The notes: generated from the sequence alone by a model not told the origin. A stretch of DNA of 64,000 nucleotides from Perognathus longimembris pacificus (GCF_023159225.1 NC_063168.1:49059776-49123775), one strand, 5' to 3'. Positions 45,426 through 58,099 are shown, counted from the first letter of the stretch. Made by a program: numbers and translations.

Positions 45426-46984
45426 CATCTTGCTCAGAGGTCATGGGAGATGGACTATCCCTTGAATAGGAGCAGTGACCATTGCCTCGGGGGGTTTAGA
45501 GGACAGTGTAGGGGATACATGCCTGGAGAGATCAGGGGTCCCTTCCTGAGGAGGTCTGAAAGAACTGATATGAGATGGAAGAAGGGAGACAGTTTGGAGT
45601 TCCAGGAAACTAGTCTCAGTCCTAGGGTCTGGCTATTGAAAGCCCTGGAAATGAGCCAAGAGGAGGCAGGATGAGGAGGATACCAAGGGCTGGTGAGTGT
45701 GGTGAATGGGGTCTGGGATGGAGGAGGTTTCAAGGAAGTACCAGGGTAAACACATAAAAACAGAGCTGTTGGTTATGTTTTGCTTTGAGTCACCTGTGGA
45801 GACTGAATTAACCCCACCTTCCTAGTGCCTTTGTTGCCTTGTTAATAATTTGAGAGGGTGGCCTATTATTTCCTAGACCTACAGGTTGTTGGAGGGTCTG
45901 GCCCATGACATCATTTTCTTTGTCTACATGGGTCTCTTAGCTCATCTTCAATGATGCATGCAGGGGGAGGATCCTGAACGGAGCTGAGCCAATCAAAGCC
46001 CTTCCCTGAGAGAGTTCACACACTTGGGATCAGAGAGAATATGATCAAGTGAGAGTCCCTCTCCAAGGAGGAACATCTAGCTATCCAACAGCCATGTCTC
46101 TTATCACATGGGGAAGTGAGGGAATGTGAGCAAAAATGAAGTTGATTCCAACAGGAAGCAGATAGGCAAGACTTAAAGCACTTTTGAAAGGGCCACATCT
46201 GCCCTTCCATGGCCTGCAGATTAATGACTTGAGTTCTTCCTATGCTGAAGAGAGCTATCCCAATACCTTGAACAAATTCCTCTTGTTCTAAAACCATTTT
46301 GAGTTTCCATCACTTGCAAATGAAGACAATGTTAACCAAATGTGTTGTTCAGGTGCATTGATTGGGAGAGGGTTTTACATTCATCACTTTCAATGGCCTT
46401 CAGATATGCTGTAAGCTATGGGTACCATGGTCTCCACTGTGTAGATGAGAAAGTCAGCTTTCACCTGACATTCCAGTGCTGGTATTCCTCAGGCCCAAGG
46501 GCCTGAGTCCTCTTCGGTTAGTATTGATTTCTCTCTTCCAACCTCCCTATGCTCATTTTTTTTTTAATTCTATGAAAACGTTCGTTCAGTTTTCACCCTA
46601 GACTTTTCAACTCAAGACTGATGTCTCCAGCTACCTACTTGAAACAGATAATCTCCAGTCTCTAGAGCTAACCTCCTGTTCTTCTCTTCACCCTTCCCTA
46701 GAAAATCACCTCACCTTGGTCTCCCCAAATCTATGCCATGTCATTATCTATTCAGCTACTTGAGCTACTATGGAGAGTCCCTTCACTGTTAAAAACAAAT
46801 AAACAAACAGAACCACTCAATACTCCAAAGTCTTTCCTAGGCTGGTGGCCTCATTGGCTTCAGCCTTTCTCTTCTCCAATCTCATCTTGAGTCTCTTGCT
46901 TGCATACTATGGGTTCCTTTCAGTCGAGGAGTATCAAACTCTTCTAAATCACAGTCTTTGTATGCACTATTTCCATAGAGTGCC

Positions 46985-47280
46985 CCACCCCCTTCTGCTT
47001 TCCCAGCTCCTACAACTTTAGGTAATGCTTCAAGTCTGGCTTCCACTTCAGGGGTGCTTGCTCTCCAACCTTCCATGAAATATGAGCCCCAGAGCACCCT
47101 CATCTCTCTACAGCACTTAGTGATTATGAGTTCTGTGTGTGTTCAGTACGTGTCTTCTTTCTGGCTGATTATCTGAGGGCAGGGAGCAGCTCTGCCCTTT
47201 TCGCCTGTACCTGTGGCTCCCAACCCAGTGTCACAGAGCAGATCCTCAGAACTATTTGCTGATTGAACATGTGAGTGACA
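46985..47280 (+). mobile_element. L2 (LINE2) 3' relic
   Basis: 'ttccatgaaatatgagcccc', 'ctctacagcacttagtgatt', 'tatctgagggcagggagcag' and 'cagaactatttgctgattga' follow the end of L2 in order. Confidence 0.78.
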
Positions 47281-47423
47281 GAGGTTTGGGGAGTACCCAA
47301 ATTTGTTCAGGGTCTCACAGCTAGTAAATGGGCAAGCCTAAATGGCAGTCCTCCCTGTTGAGAAAATGGAAGAGAACAGAAAAGGAATAGGCCGGACTCA
47401 TCATCATCAAGGGGCGAGGACTG

Positions 47424-47429
47424 TTTATT
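47424..47429 (-). terminator. candidate minus-strand polyadenylation signal
   Basis: On the minus strand the sequence reads GTTCCTCAATAAACAGTCC, a typical mRNA 3' end. It would terminate a minus-strand transcript running from about 48 kb downward. There is no coding support, so any transcript is probably noncoding. Confidence 0.3.
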
Positions 47430-48680
47430 GAGGAACAGCGAGGGGCACAGGGGGTTTTGGGGGTTGTGAGAGGGGGTGAATTTGGGACCAGGCTTACATG
47501 GGGTCTGAGCAAGGAGGCAGAGGTCACTGAAAGCACCACTAGGTCTAGGAAGTTGGGGCTTTTTTGTTTGGCCCACAAAGGGTTGTTTACAGCTGGGCCT
47601 AGGTGAGATGTCCTGCCAGCATATCAAGGCAGGTTCCCAAGCTGAGGTTCCACCTGGTGTCTGTATGGGCCTGAGGCAACAGGGTGGGGGGTCAATCCTT
47701 CATATCCCATCTTTGGTTACAGAGAAAGAATGGGCCTAGAGGGGAGAGGCAAATCCTTCACCCCCACCCTTGCCCCATCCAGTGGGCTCTGAAGAGGGTT
47801 CTGTTAACTTTGATGCAATATTGGCACCCTAGAGTAGCCAGGTGTCAGGCCCGAAACTCATCAGACAGAACTGGAAGCCAGGTGGGGAAGAAGACCAAAC
47901 CACTAAGGATGGAGTTCGGCTAGAAGTGAGTGGAGGCTCAGGTACGTGAGCGCAAACACTGACAAGGAAGGTGTTCAAGGCCAGAGGTGGCTGAGGGGAT
48001 CGAGTGAAGGGCGGGGGTGGGAGGAGAAGACAAAGGCCACGAAGGAAGCCCCTGCGCACCACTCCAGGTTTCATTTCATCTCCTGCCACTGTTCAAGGCA
48101 AAGATAGACAAGGAAGTAGAACTTTGGAGAGAGAGTCCCTTCTTATGAGTGTCAGAAGCAGGATTTGAAACTGTAATGTGAGCCTAAGAAATCAGTCATT
48201 TGGGAGATTTGCTCTCATTTCCAGTGTGAGGAGCCAGGAATGTTTCTTCCACCTCCCTACCTCCCACCATCTCTTCCTGCTGTATCCTGCTATACTGAAA
48301 TGGATCCTTGCTAAAAACAAAAACAGCAAACTTTAGGGCAAACAACAACCCCACCCCCACCCCAGCAATTAGGAATGAGCAGTCCACAGGAGAAGATGGG
48401 CCAGCAGGCATCACGGTTGGTGGGGGGGCTGCATGGCTTTGGGGCTGCATTGCTTTACATCACTTTGCTTCCCTTGGGCTTACCAGTGGAAGCATCTTTT
48501 TGAAATTCCTAAAGCTTTTGCAGGAAACCAGCAAAGGCTCTGCGAGGTGCCCAAGTGGGTAGACCCTCTGGGCACATGGGCTAAGCAGCTCAACTTCCAT
48601 TAGAAAAGGAGGTTTAGAGGCCTGGTGTTGGTCCTGCTGAGGCCTATCAATGCCCTGGCTCCAAGGGGCAGTGGGCAGGT

Positions 48681-48696
48681 GGGGGGGGGGGGGGGG
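48681..48696 (+). repeat. poly-G tract (16 bp)
   Basis: Sixteen G, followed 60 bp later by two T-runs (48742-48765). Confidence 0.9.
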
Positions 48697-48853
48697 AAGG
48701 AGCTTGGCCTGCTGGGGGTGGGGGAAGGGCAGGGGAGGTGTTTTTTTTTTTGTTTTTTTTTTTTAGCATTATAGCTCTCCTTCCACACATACTACTACCC
48801 CCCCTCCCCATTTAATGATACCATAGCTCTTTTAAAAATTAACCTCACTGATA

Positions 48854-48928
48854 AGGCTGGGGATGTAGTTCAGTGGTAGAGTGCATGCAGGAGACCCTAG
48901 ATTTGATCCTAGCAATGCACCCATTAAA
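48854..48928 (+). mobile_element. ID-like SINE
   Basis: 'ggctggggatgtagttcagt' and 'gatttgatcctagcaatgca'. Confidence 0.82.
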
Positions 48929-48959
48929 AATAAATCACTGCAACGTTTATAACCCTTTC

Positions 48960-49070
48960 TTCTTTTCTTTCCTTTTTTTTTTTAGGTCTGACATCTTAAC
49001 TCGAACTCGGTACCCAATGCTTTCATTCATTGACTAGCGCTCTACCAATTGAGCCACACCTCCAACCCTT
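48960..49070 (-). mobile_element. ID-like SINE, antisense
   Basis: A T-rich tail complement precedes 'gactagcgctctaccaattg' and 'agccacacctccaaccctta'. Confidence 0.7.
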
Positions 49071-50067
49071 ATAGCCCTTTTAAAATAGGAACCCATCGAT
49101 CCTCAGAACAACCCCACTATACAGGGACTATTATTCCAACAGGGTTACAATGGGGAGGGTGGCTAAAACAGGGGAAAGAGGATCCTTGCATAAGGCCATC
49201 AGCAATCAGAAGCAAAGCCGAACTCTGCTCCCCTTCCCCCCCATCCGTGGGGAAACCTCTATGCCAAGAGGTAGCTCAGAAAGACCTGCTTCTCACCCCA
49301 CCCAGGCTCCAGATTGCCAAGACCTCTGTTTTTACACAGTCCAATGGCAGGGGCTGTCCCTAGCCGGGATGCGGCTGGAGATAACCCACAATCGTGCAGG
49401 ACCTGGGCCAGGCAGTTGGGAGAGCAGGTTTCAGCTCAGCCTGCTCCCGGGGCTGGACTTTCCGAAGTGCTAGGACCTGGCTCCGGCCTGCTGTTTGTTG
49501 CAAAACAATGACTCAGCCCTGGAAGGAGGGGGTGGGAGGGGTCAGGACCTGGGCCCCGGCAGTTCCTCCTGCAGCTCTGCCTTTGGCTTTTCCTAAACTG
49601 GGTTCTGCTCACCACCCCCGCCCCCAGTTCCCCCAGCTCCCACCCACACCCTTCCAGTCCTGGGTCTTTAGGAGGCTCAACGAATTTCCTTTTTCTGTTG
49701 TTGGGCTGTGATAGGAAAAGTATTGAAAAAATAGAAAGTGTCCTAGACAGGAAAACACTTGGAGCTGAAACCTGAAACCTGAGGCCTGGGCCAACATCCC
49801 AGCCGGAGGTGGCTAGTCAGCCAGGGTGCCTGCTCGCACTCCTTCCCAGCACTGGCTCAGGGTAGCACATCATGAGATGAGCCCTTGAAGGCCAGGACTG
49901 AGGGGTGAGCACCTCCTGATCACACCGCTGGTGGAACGGGCAGATGGGCAGATCCCGGGGGAAGGTTCCTGGAACCCAGTCCCTAAGTAGGAAAGAGATG
50001 AGAGATGGGCACACTGACTTCTGTCATTATATATTTTATTACTTGTAGTTGTCATGTCACGGGTGTT

Positions 50068-50126
50068 GAGGATGACCCAGCACAAGCTGGTTACTACAGT
50101 ACCATGGAGCTATACTCCCAGCCCCA
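50068..50126 (-). mobile_element. ID-like SINE, antisense
   Basis: 'gttgaggatgacccagcaca' and 'tggagctatactcccagccc'; worn. Confidence 0.6.
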
Positions 50127-50132
50127 AACTTC

Positions 50133-50137
<5 letters not shown>

Positions 50138-50191
<54 letters not shown>
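50138..50191. repeat. (TG)n microsatellite at a SINE tail
   Basis: About 27 TG units joined to the tail side of the antisense family B SINE that follows. Confidence 0.97.
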
Positions 50192-50194
<3 letters not shown>

Positions 50195-50386
50195 GTCCTA
50201 AGGTTTGAATTCGGGCCCTGGGTGCTGTCCATTTGTGCCACAGCACCACTTCAGATTTTTTTTTCCTGGTAGTTACTTGGAGATAGAATCTCATGGGCTT
50301 TCCTGCCCAGGCCTCCTTCAAGCTATGTCCTCAGATCTCAGCCTCCTGAGTAGCTAGGATGACAGGTGTGAGCCACTGGTGGTTTT
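50192..50386 (-). mobile_element. family B SINE, antisense
   Basis: 'ctggtcctaaggtttgaatt' ... 'ctgagtagctaggatgacag' ... 'gtgagccactggtgg'. Confidence 0.87.
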
Positions 50387-51948
50387 TCTTTTTAAAATCG
50401 CTTTGTCAGAGTACCATACACTGGCAAGCCCCACCAGGATATGGGAGCATCTTTGAGGTTGGTGTTCACTGATGAGCCAGTATGGCTACTCCTCATGGAT
50501 TCCATGGCCCTCAAGGCCTCATGAAATCCTTGCAGGTGTCACTGGCCACTCTTCCTTTCCTTGCCTACCTTCAGGCCTTTTCCATCCAGGAAAGAGAATG
50601 ACTGCCTGCCCTTAGTGAGAGTAGGACAGAGGGATTTTGCTTGAGGTCACAGAGTAAATTCATTTCATTCACCTCACTGGGCTGCCACTGAGCCAGGCTC
50701 TAGAGAGGAAGGTATGGGAGGGCCCAGGCTCTTGGGAGGCGGCTGTATAAACAGATAACTGCTCTACAAAAGCACATGGCCCAAGACTTATCTGCTGTGT
50801 GTGCACTGACCCAACCTGAGGAGCAGGAAGCCTACTTAGAGGAGGCAGAAAAGGCTGGGTCTAGCAGTCCAAGGAGGAGTACAATAGGACCAGGGGTGGC
50901 AGAGAGGTGTTAGGCACCAGGAAATGACTGTATCCACAGCTCCTGATGGGTTCTCACCCCTGGTCTGCAGAGCCACTTGGCCAGTGTTACTGAGCTCCTA
51001 CAGTAGCAACACAGAGTTGGAGCTGTGGGAAGGGGTTCAAGGTTATCCTCACAAGGCACCTGCTCCCAAGAAGCCTCATGAGCTAACAAGCTTTCCCACA
51101 ACTCACCTCTATGACATGAAAGCTCAGAGGAGACAGTATCTTGAAAAGTATCAGTAACTTATCCTAGCTCAACACCCACTCAGTAAGGAGCTTTAATTGA
51201 AACCCAGGAACCGAGCTTTTAACCACCATGTTCACTTCAGTTGCCTGGGACGGGGCAGGTTCTGGGTAGCAGTTAGAGTCTGAGTTCCAGAGCCAGGGAG
51301 CCTGGATTCTATTCCATGGGAAGTGGGGAGCCAGCGAAGGCTTATGAAGGAGGGCTGGGCACCACCTGACCTATATTCTGGCGTGGAAACTCCAGAGGTC
51401 ACTTGGAGATTGAATTAACGGCACAGTGCAAAGGAGGAGGATGGCTTGAGTGTTCAGGTGAGAAAGGATGACAGTTGAGTGGGGCAAAGGGGATGTTGAG
51501 GAAAAGGAATTTTTCAGCAGGATGGAGGACCCAGCTCAGCTCTGCTGTGGCTTTCTGCTGCCAGGAAGCATTTTGGCCATTTATTCAACAGATTTCAACG
51601 GAGCAACTACTAAATGCAGGACCTGGGATAGGAGGCAGACAGCCTTGCTTCTGCAAGCTCAGCGTCTTGCAGCCTTTTAGCAGTTAGCAATGTCATAAGT
51701 GCAGTACCCTTGAGCCCCTCACAGCTCTGCATGTAGACTGTGTCCTCACTGCTTAGGCCCAGTCCTCCACTAACACCATTTCTTTCGCGCCCCAGAGACA
51801 CCCTGGGGTTGATCTGTTTCCTAACATTTCCCATAGGCCCAAATGCTTACCAGTATAGAACTTAAGTATTTATTAAGTATTTGCTAAGACTAATTAGTCT
51901 CAGTGGAGAAAAGCCATTCTCCAGTTGCAATCTGACCTGGAGCCCAAG
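50387..51948. other. intergenic unique sequence
   Basis: No repeat or gene recognised beyond weak MIR-like pieces (for example near 50640, 'gcttgaggtcacagagtaaa'). Confidence 0.4.
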
Positions 51949-51963
51949 TCACAGACGACTTCT

Positions 51964-51978
51964 CTTTTTTCTCCTTTC

Positions 51979-52073
<95 letters not shown>

Positions 52074-52203
52074 CTCTCTTTCTTTCTTTCTCTCTCTTCC
52101 TTCCCTCCCTCCCTCCCTTCCATTCCTCCTTCCCTCCTTCCGTTCCTCCCTCCCTCCCTTCCTGCCTTCTTGCCTTCTTGCCTTCCTGCCTCCCTTCCTT
52201 CCA
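51964..52203. repeat. expanded SINE tail: (CTTT)n then (CCTT)n
   Basis: About 240 bp of homopyrimidine sequence on the plus strand. It lies inside the same target-site duplication as the SINE at 52204-52429, so it is that element's expanded A-rich tail. Confidence 0.9.
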
Positions 52204-52429
52204 TTGGTCGCTGGGCTTAAACTCAGGGCTTGGGCACTGTTTCTGAGCTTTTTTGTTCAAGGCTAGCACTCTACCATTTTGAGCTACAGAACCACTTCCT
52301 GTTTTCTAGTGGTTAATTGGAGATTAGAGTCTCATGGACTTTTCTGGCTGAGCTGGCTTTGAACCACGATCCTCAGATCTCAGCCTCCTGAGTTGCTAGG
52401 ATTACAGGCATGAGCTACTGGTGTCCAGC
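52204..52429 (-). mobile_element. family B SINE, antisense, giant tail
   Basis: 'gctgggcttaaactcagggc' ... 'ctgagttgctaggattacag' ... 'gagctactggtgtccagc'. TCACAGACGACTTCT (51949-51963) and TCACAGACAAGTTCT (52430-52444) flank the SINE plus tract. Confidence 0.88.
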
Positions 52430-52499
52430 TCACAGACAAGTTCTTTAATGTAGTTAGGCATTTTTGCAAATGGTGTAAGTGTAGGCACATTTTCATCAC

Positions 52500-52692
52500 T
52501 AGAGTTATTTGGGAAGCAGGAATTGGAGGAGGATTGAGAGTTCAAGGCCAGCCCAGGCAAAACGTAGAGTTAAACCCTGTCTCAAAAAGAAAGAAAAAAT
52601 ACAGAGCTAATGGTATAGTTCAAGTACTAGAAAGGCTTATCTAGCCTGGAGGCTCAGGCTTCAATCACTACTGCCAAATAAACAACAGCAAA
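52500..52692 (+). mobile_element. older B1-like + ID-like composite SINE
   Basis: 'gagttcaaggccagcccagg' and 'gttaaaccctgtctcaaaaa' (B1-like), then 'aatggtatagttcaagtact' (ID-like), ending in an A-rich tail. Confidence 0.65.
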
Positions 52693-54265
52693 AAAGCTCA
52701 TTTGGCCTGCGAGTCCCTGTTAAAGTGGAGACTGACCCATGGATTGGTGCCATGAGACCATGATCCTGTCTCTCTAGTAGTAAGGCCACTTAAGACATTT
52801 GCTGAGCCTTTAAGGCCATAGCCCTCCGTACAGCCAGTAGAGATTTCTGTAAGCTGCCAGTTGATTCAAATGAGCCAATGAGCACAAGCGATGAGTAGCG
52901 TGGCCCTGGGGGAGAACTGGGGGTGGGCTGCATTACCATTGCCACTCTAGACTTCATCTGATGTGACAGCTGAGGTCTGTGCAAGGCCAAATCCAGAGTG
53001 GGGAGAAAGAGACACCTTGAGGCTATTCCTGCCTTTGGGAGCCTTCAGTGCTTAGGTTGCTCAGGTGTGAGAAATGGGGTGAGACCTGGGTGTCTTGAGT
53101 GAGAGCTGTCTGTTGGAGGACGAAAACACTGGTGTGCCTTTGGGGGGCTGGGTTTATTTCTTAGAGGTATATGTTTTCATTTCCTCTTTGCCCTTCCTTA
53201 AGATTTATGAAAGCCCTTTGGGAAGTTTCTGCTGCTTCCCCATATCTCAGGATAGGGGGATGCTCAGTCTCTGGCAGTCCTCCGCCCCCTGGCCGGCCCA
53301 GGCAGCCCCTGTTCTAGCAGCTGGCAGGTCAGCCTGGGACTCTTTCTTCCTTTTATTTCTGGCAAAGGCTATGGGAGGGGAGTTCCCCTTCTCTGTTTGT
53401 TTTGATTCTGTTGTTTTCTTAAAGACAGGAAGGAAAGCCCTCATCACTTTTTCAGTTCTGTGAACAATAAAGGCAGGCAGAGAGGATGTTCACTTCAGCC
53501 CACACCACCACCTCCTCCTCCTCCTCCTCTCCCTGCAACCTCAGCCCCAGCAGCTCAGGGTACAGATGCCCCCCAGAGCAGGCATCCACAGGTGTGAGAT
53601 CATACTTACATGCTAGCTCTGCTTTTGAATTGCTTTTGATCTCTCCAGGCATTTCTATGGGGGGAGGGGGGAGTGAAACTCTTCAGATTTTCCTTATAAA
53701 GGTTATTGAGCTTAAAATTAAAAATTCAAAGCTGGAAAAATATAGTAGTAGGCATACAGAAGATGCTCTAGAAAAATCTTTCTTTGCTTCCTTCCCTTGT
53801 GGGTGGTGGTCTATACCTTTATTCCAATTGCATGATGGGGTGCACCCTCCTATGTTCTGCTTGTCCCTACATAGCTGACTCCTTCTACAACAAGACTGTC
53901 AAAGGCTGACTGTCCTGGGCTTCTAGAAGGCTCTGAGAAGCAGATGGCAGGTAAGGCTGAGGGCTGATTTGGTTCCTGGAATTGTCACTGCTCTGCTGGG
54001 AGACGGGCTAGTTTGCTACTGAATTTCGCTTGGTCCCTTGAACAGTCTGTGCCTCTCAATGCCACCCCTACACGTCAGGGCTCCTTACAGAAGATGAGGG
54101 AGACCCGCCAACCAGGCAAAAGGGAGTTCTACCCAACTCTTGTTATACTCCCAGGATCCCAACTTGCTCTGAAACTTGACCAAGATGTCAAGACCTTGGT
54201 CCTCTCAGGACTTTGGTGTCTTCGTTTGCAAAGTGGCTCTTCCTGAACTTTTAAAATATAAATAT

Positions 54266-54267
<2 letters not shown>

Positions 54268-54300
<33 letters not shown>

Positions 54301-54310
54301 TTCTCTCTTT
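54268..54310. repeat. (TC)n tract with adjoining SINE remnant
   Basis: CT dinucleotide array with TTT interruptions. It is followed by an antisense SINE remnant to about 54392 ('tctctaccacctgagccatg'). Confidence 0.85.
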
Positions 54311-54392
54311 TGTCTGAGACCAGGACTCTTAAGTGTCTGATGTTTCCCCTCACTGGCTGATTCTCTACCACCTGAGCCATGCCTCTAATCCA

Positions 54393-55650
54393 ATAAATAT
54401 ACTCTTAACAGTTGGTACATATGTTCCCAGTGATGGTAACTCTATTATTAAAATGCGTTAAGGAAAAATAAAGCAATGAGCATAAGCAAATCTACATTCC
54501 ATAACACTTGAGAGTGTGTATTTTATTCAACCACCTCTATGTATGTTGAAAATGTCTTCCCTTATATAGGAGAAGCTGGTAGAAGATGCTGACCTTTAGA
54601 GGGCTTAAGGGTCCTAAGAGCCCCAGAATTTCTAAGCACATAGTGCTAGAATCGGACTATGCTTGAGACCCAGGAACTTAGGGACATTGAACCAGTCAGA
54701 GGCTCAAATACAAAAACCCTACAGTGACAGACAAGAATGCAAGCAGTGTAGTAGCTTTTCTCCAGCAAATGCCCACTGCTTAGGCTGCCTGCCTGGCTTC
54801 AATGCTTTCTCTGCCACCAACCAGCTCTGCAACGTGGGCATGCTTCTTTACTTCCCTGTGTTGTCCTTTGCCTGGGCCTTGTCTCCTGGCAGCAGGATTC
54901 CACGCTGGCCTGGCGGTTGCTTGGCTGGGCTCAGCCTCCATTCCCAGCCCAACTTCCCCTATCCCAGGCCCAGCCTCTGCTCCTGGACCAGAGCATCGGT
55001 TCCCAACCGCACGAAGGATGGCACAGAAAAGCCATAAAGCCAGGGCTGAGCGGGATGTTTGTCTAAGCAGGACAGATCTGCAGCCAGGGACGTGGAGGGA
55101 GCAAGCCTTGCAGGGGAGAAGGGATGAGCACCAAGGAGCTGGCTAGGCCAGGGCAGGAAGAAGGCCCATTAACACTTGTGCCCCAGCCGTGCTTCCTCCG
55201 GCACCTCGGCCAGGCGCACACAGGCGCGTTTGTCCCCCTCTCACTGCCGCACTGTGTTCACAGCAGCCCCAGGTGGGCGGGTGTTGCCTGGGCACAAATG
55301 CCCTTTATGGATGGGCAATGCTGGGGAAGGAAGACAGCCCCTCCTGGCCCAAGACCACCCCCAGAATTCAGAATGAAGAATTCAGAAGTCATCCTGGAGC
55401 TGCTACTCTCCTGGCAATGCCTTAGGATCCTGGTCCCAGGACCGGCGGAAGTGACATGGCCCATCACAGGCATAATCCAGGAGGAGGGAGCCACATGTGC
55501 AAGGCTGGCGGCCCTCGGTGAGTGCTACCTCCAGGGCCCAGGCTACCACCTGAGAGGAGGATTGTCACCAGAGGGCCTCTAGAAGGTGGGCTTGCCTTTG
55601 GAAAGATAGAAGACCCAGTTCTTTCTCATCCCCATCCTTCAAGAACACGA
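54393..55650. other. intergenic unique sequence
   Basis: No repeat recognised. GC content rises from about 54.8 kb to 55.6 kb and several overlapping open frames exist there, but none resembles a known protein. Confidence 0.4.
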
Positions 55651-55651
55651 G

Positions 55652-56108
55652 GAGTTAAGCTGGGCACTGGTGGCTCACACCTGTAATCCTAGCTACTCAG
55701 GAGGCTGAGATGTGAGAATTTCAGTTCACAGCCAGCCAGAGTAGAAAAGTCCATGAGACTCTTGTTTGTTTGTTTTTGTTTTTGTGCCAGTCCTGGGGCT
55801 TGAACTCAGGGCCTGAGCACTGTCCCTGGCTTCTTTTTGCTCAAGGCTAGCACTCTACCACTTGAGCCACAGCACCACTTCTGGCTTTTTCTGTATATGT
55901 GGTGCTGAGGAATCAAACCCAGGGCTTCATGTATATGAGGCGAGCACTTTGCCACTAGGCCACATTCCCAGCCCAAGTCCATGAGACTCTTATCTTCAAA
56001 TAACCATCAGAAAACCAGAAGTGGAGCTGTGGCTCGAAGCAGTAGAGTGCCAGCCTTGAACAAAAATAGCTCAGGGATAGTATTCAGGCCCTGAGTTCAA
56101 GCCCCACG
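55652..56108 (+). mobile_element. family B SINE split by antisense family A
   Basis: The B1-like half is 55652-55763 ('actggtggctcacacctgta'). The remaining right half is 55992-56108 ('gtggagctgtggctcgaagc'). Removing the inner element and one duplication restores continuity. Confidence 0.92.
55764..55974 (-). mobile_element. family A SINE, antisense, nested, 17-bp TSD
   Basis: The complement of a complete dimer, from the (GTTT)n tail through 'cctggggcttgaactcaggg' to 'aggccacattcccagccc'. AAGTCCATGAGACTCTT repeats perfectly at 55747-55763 and 55975-55991. Confidence 0.94.
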
Positions 56109-57190
56109 ACCCTCCCTGCCCCCCCTTCCCGTCCCCCATCCCAGGAGTAAGGCCTAAATTGAGCTTCTCCCTTGAAGGGTTCCCCATCTCTTTCAGCCTG
56201 GGATTTTCTTCTCAGAGGGACTGCTGGTCTTCCTCCTGAGGCCAGTGAGTGACAGAAGTCACACATCCCCATAGATAGGCCCTGCCAGGCCTCGCTTAAC
56301 TTCTGTCTTGTCCCTCATTTCATCTATTGACAGGTACAGACGTGTGCTGGCTTCTGGCCAGCGCCCCCTGGAGATTGCCCAAAGACCTACACCTCCAGCC
56401 CACAGAAGACCCACCTGCATTGTTTCTTTGAGGGGGCCTACTAAGAGAGTACATGAGCCAGCTTGCCTCCCTGGGGGCTGCTCCTCCAGGCTCATGGGGC
56501 ATGGGTAGCCCCTCTCTGTAGCGGTCCCTGTTCTTTTATACCCAGGGAGACCAAGGCTGGAAGGAGAGATTGGAAGGAAGAGAGAGACTCCACCTGATGA
56601 TATAGCATGGTCCCTGTTCTCTAGTGTCTCTTCATAGGGTGGCAGGTGGATCACTTGGGCTGGGGAGAGGGTGAGGGGTTACTAGGCACTCATGAAGCCA
56701 GACAAGCTGACACACTGGCCCTGTTGAGGAAAATGGATCAGAGGGTGTGATACTGGCCTCATTCCCATCCCAGGCCTTCACACTGTACAGAGCCAAAGGC
56801 CAAGGCTACCCAGGGACTCGCCCCCTTCCAGGCAGAAATGCTTCCTCTACCCAGTACCCTCCTTCTCCCACACTCACTGCTCAGATATCCACCAGGACAC
56901 ACTGGGTGTACAAGTTCAGTCACCCCTCAGAGGCAGAGTGTGCAAAGACACATACACCTGTGCTGATCCCACAGGCCCCAGACGCTTCCCTAACCACATC
57001 CTCTCAGACACAAGGATCCCTCAGGTCTCTGCACTGAGCCTTCTCTGACCTCAGCAAACTCACAGGGTTGTACATGAGTTACATAGGAGCTCACACCCAG
57101 AGCCCTACCTAAGTTCCTCACTGCCTCTGCCCAGATCAATATGTTTTTGTTGCCAAAGACTTACATGGAGCATATGATTCTGAAAGGTGG
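56109..57190. other. intergenic unique sequence
   Basis: A poly-C-rich stretch follows the SINE. No gene, MIR or young repeat recognised. Confidence 0.4.
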
Positions 57191-57192
<2 letters not shown>

Positions 57193-57225
<33 letters not shown>

Positions 57226-57226
57226 T
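57193..57226. repeat. (TG)n microsatellite
   Basis: About 16 TG units; no SINE adjoins it. Confidence 0.95.
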
Positions 57227-57659
57227 ATGTGTACAAAAGTGAGGGGGGGGAGAAAGAGATTGCACAGGGTGTCAGCAAGCAAAATAGAGAGGAAGGAAGG
57301 AAGGAAAGGCTCTGTGACTCACTTCCAGATTAACAATGCCACATCTCAGCTCGTAGGCCAGGAGGAAGGGCCCATTTGTCAACAGTCAGGGCCTAGCATT
57401 GGGACAGTAAAGAGAAGTCCTGTCCCCAGGCCCTACTGGATGGGGTGGTAGGGATCTTATCTAGAAATAGTGGCTATTTTGACATCTGCACTGAAGGGAT
57501 GGGGGCAGGGGAGTAGAAACAGCATCCCAAATCCCTAAGGCCTGTCTTACCCCCTGGGCACCTACCTGGGAACTTGGACTGTCCTTCCTAGTGTTGACCA
57601 AACAAAACCCTAAAGCCCTCTGTTTATCTGTACTTTAACTACTGAGGCCAGGTGCTCTC

Positions 57660-57905
57660 ATAGCTCATGTCTCTAGGATCTCCCATGGCCTCCCAAATGT
57701 TCCCCAGGCACCTTCCAGGCCTTTCTTCCAACTGTACCCCCTGCCTGAAGGGCCCTGTGCCTCCTCCCCCCACTTAGCTATCCCCAATCTTCATGCTCCA
57801 GTGCTCTCCCTGCTTCTTCCTGCTGGGAACCAGTTTTCTTTCCCTTGTTTTCTGGATGGATGGCCAGAGCCTCCTCCCTGTTAGCCTGTGAGCGCCTACA
57901 AGGCC
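57660..57905 (+). mobile_element. L2-like relic
   Basis: 'gccttccaggcctttcttcc'-type pyrimidine-rich text (about 57710-57735) and the 'gttagcctgtgagcgcctac' end resemble an L2 3' region; strongly diverged. Confidence 0.4.
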
Positions 57906-58099
57906 ACTTTTGTCTCTAGAAACACCCACAGGAGCCCAGCAGAAGCCTCAGAAAGCCTTGAAGGAACTAAGACAGGAAGGAACTAAGGACTGCAAGGCCA
58001 GGGAAGCTCTTTGTGGGCTCTGCCCATAGCTAGCTTTGCTTCTGGATTCCTGGGCAAGGCTTGTCCCCATACTACAGCTCACTTTGGTACAGATTTCTT

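Noticed and set aside
51881..52246. FLSFFLSF-type open frames on both strands
   Set aside because: Translation of the CTTT microsatellite and not a protein.
55124..55582. 152-codon open frame
   Set aside because: No domain or splice support; GC-rich unique DNA produces several overlapping frames here.
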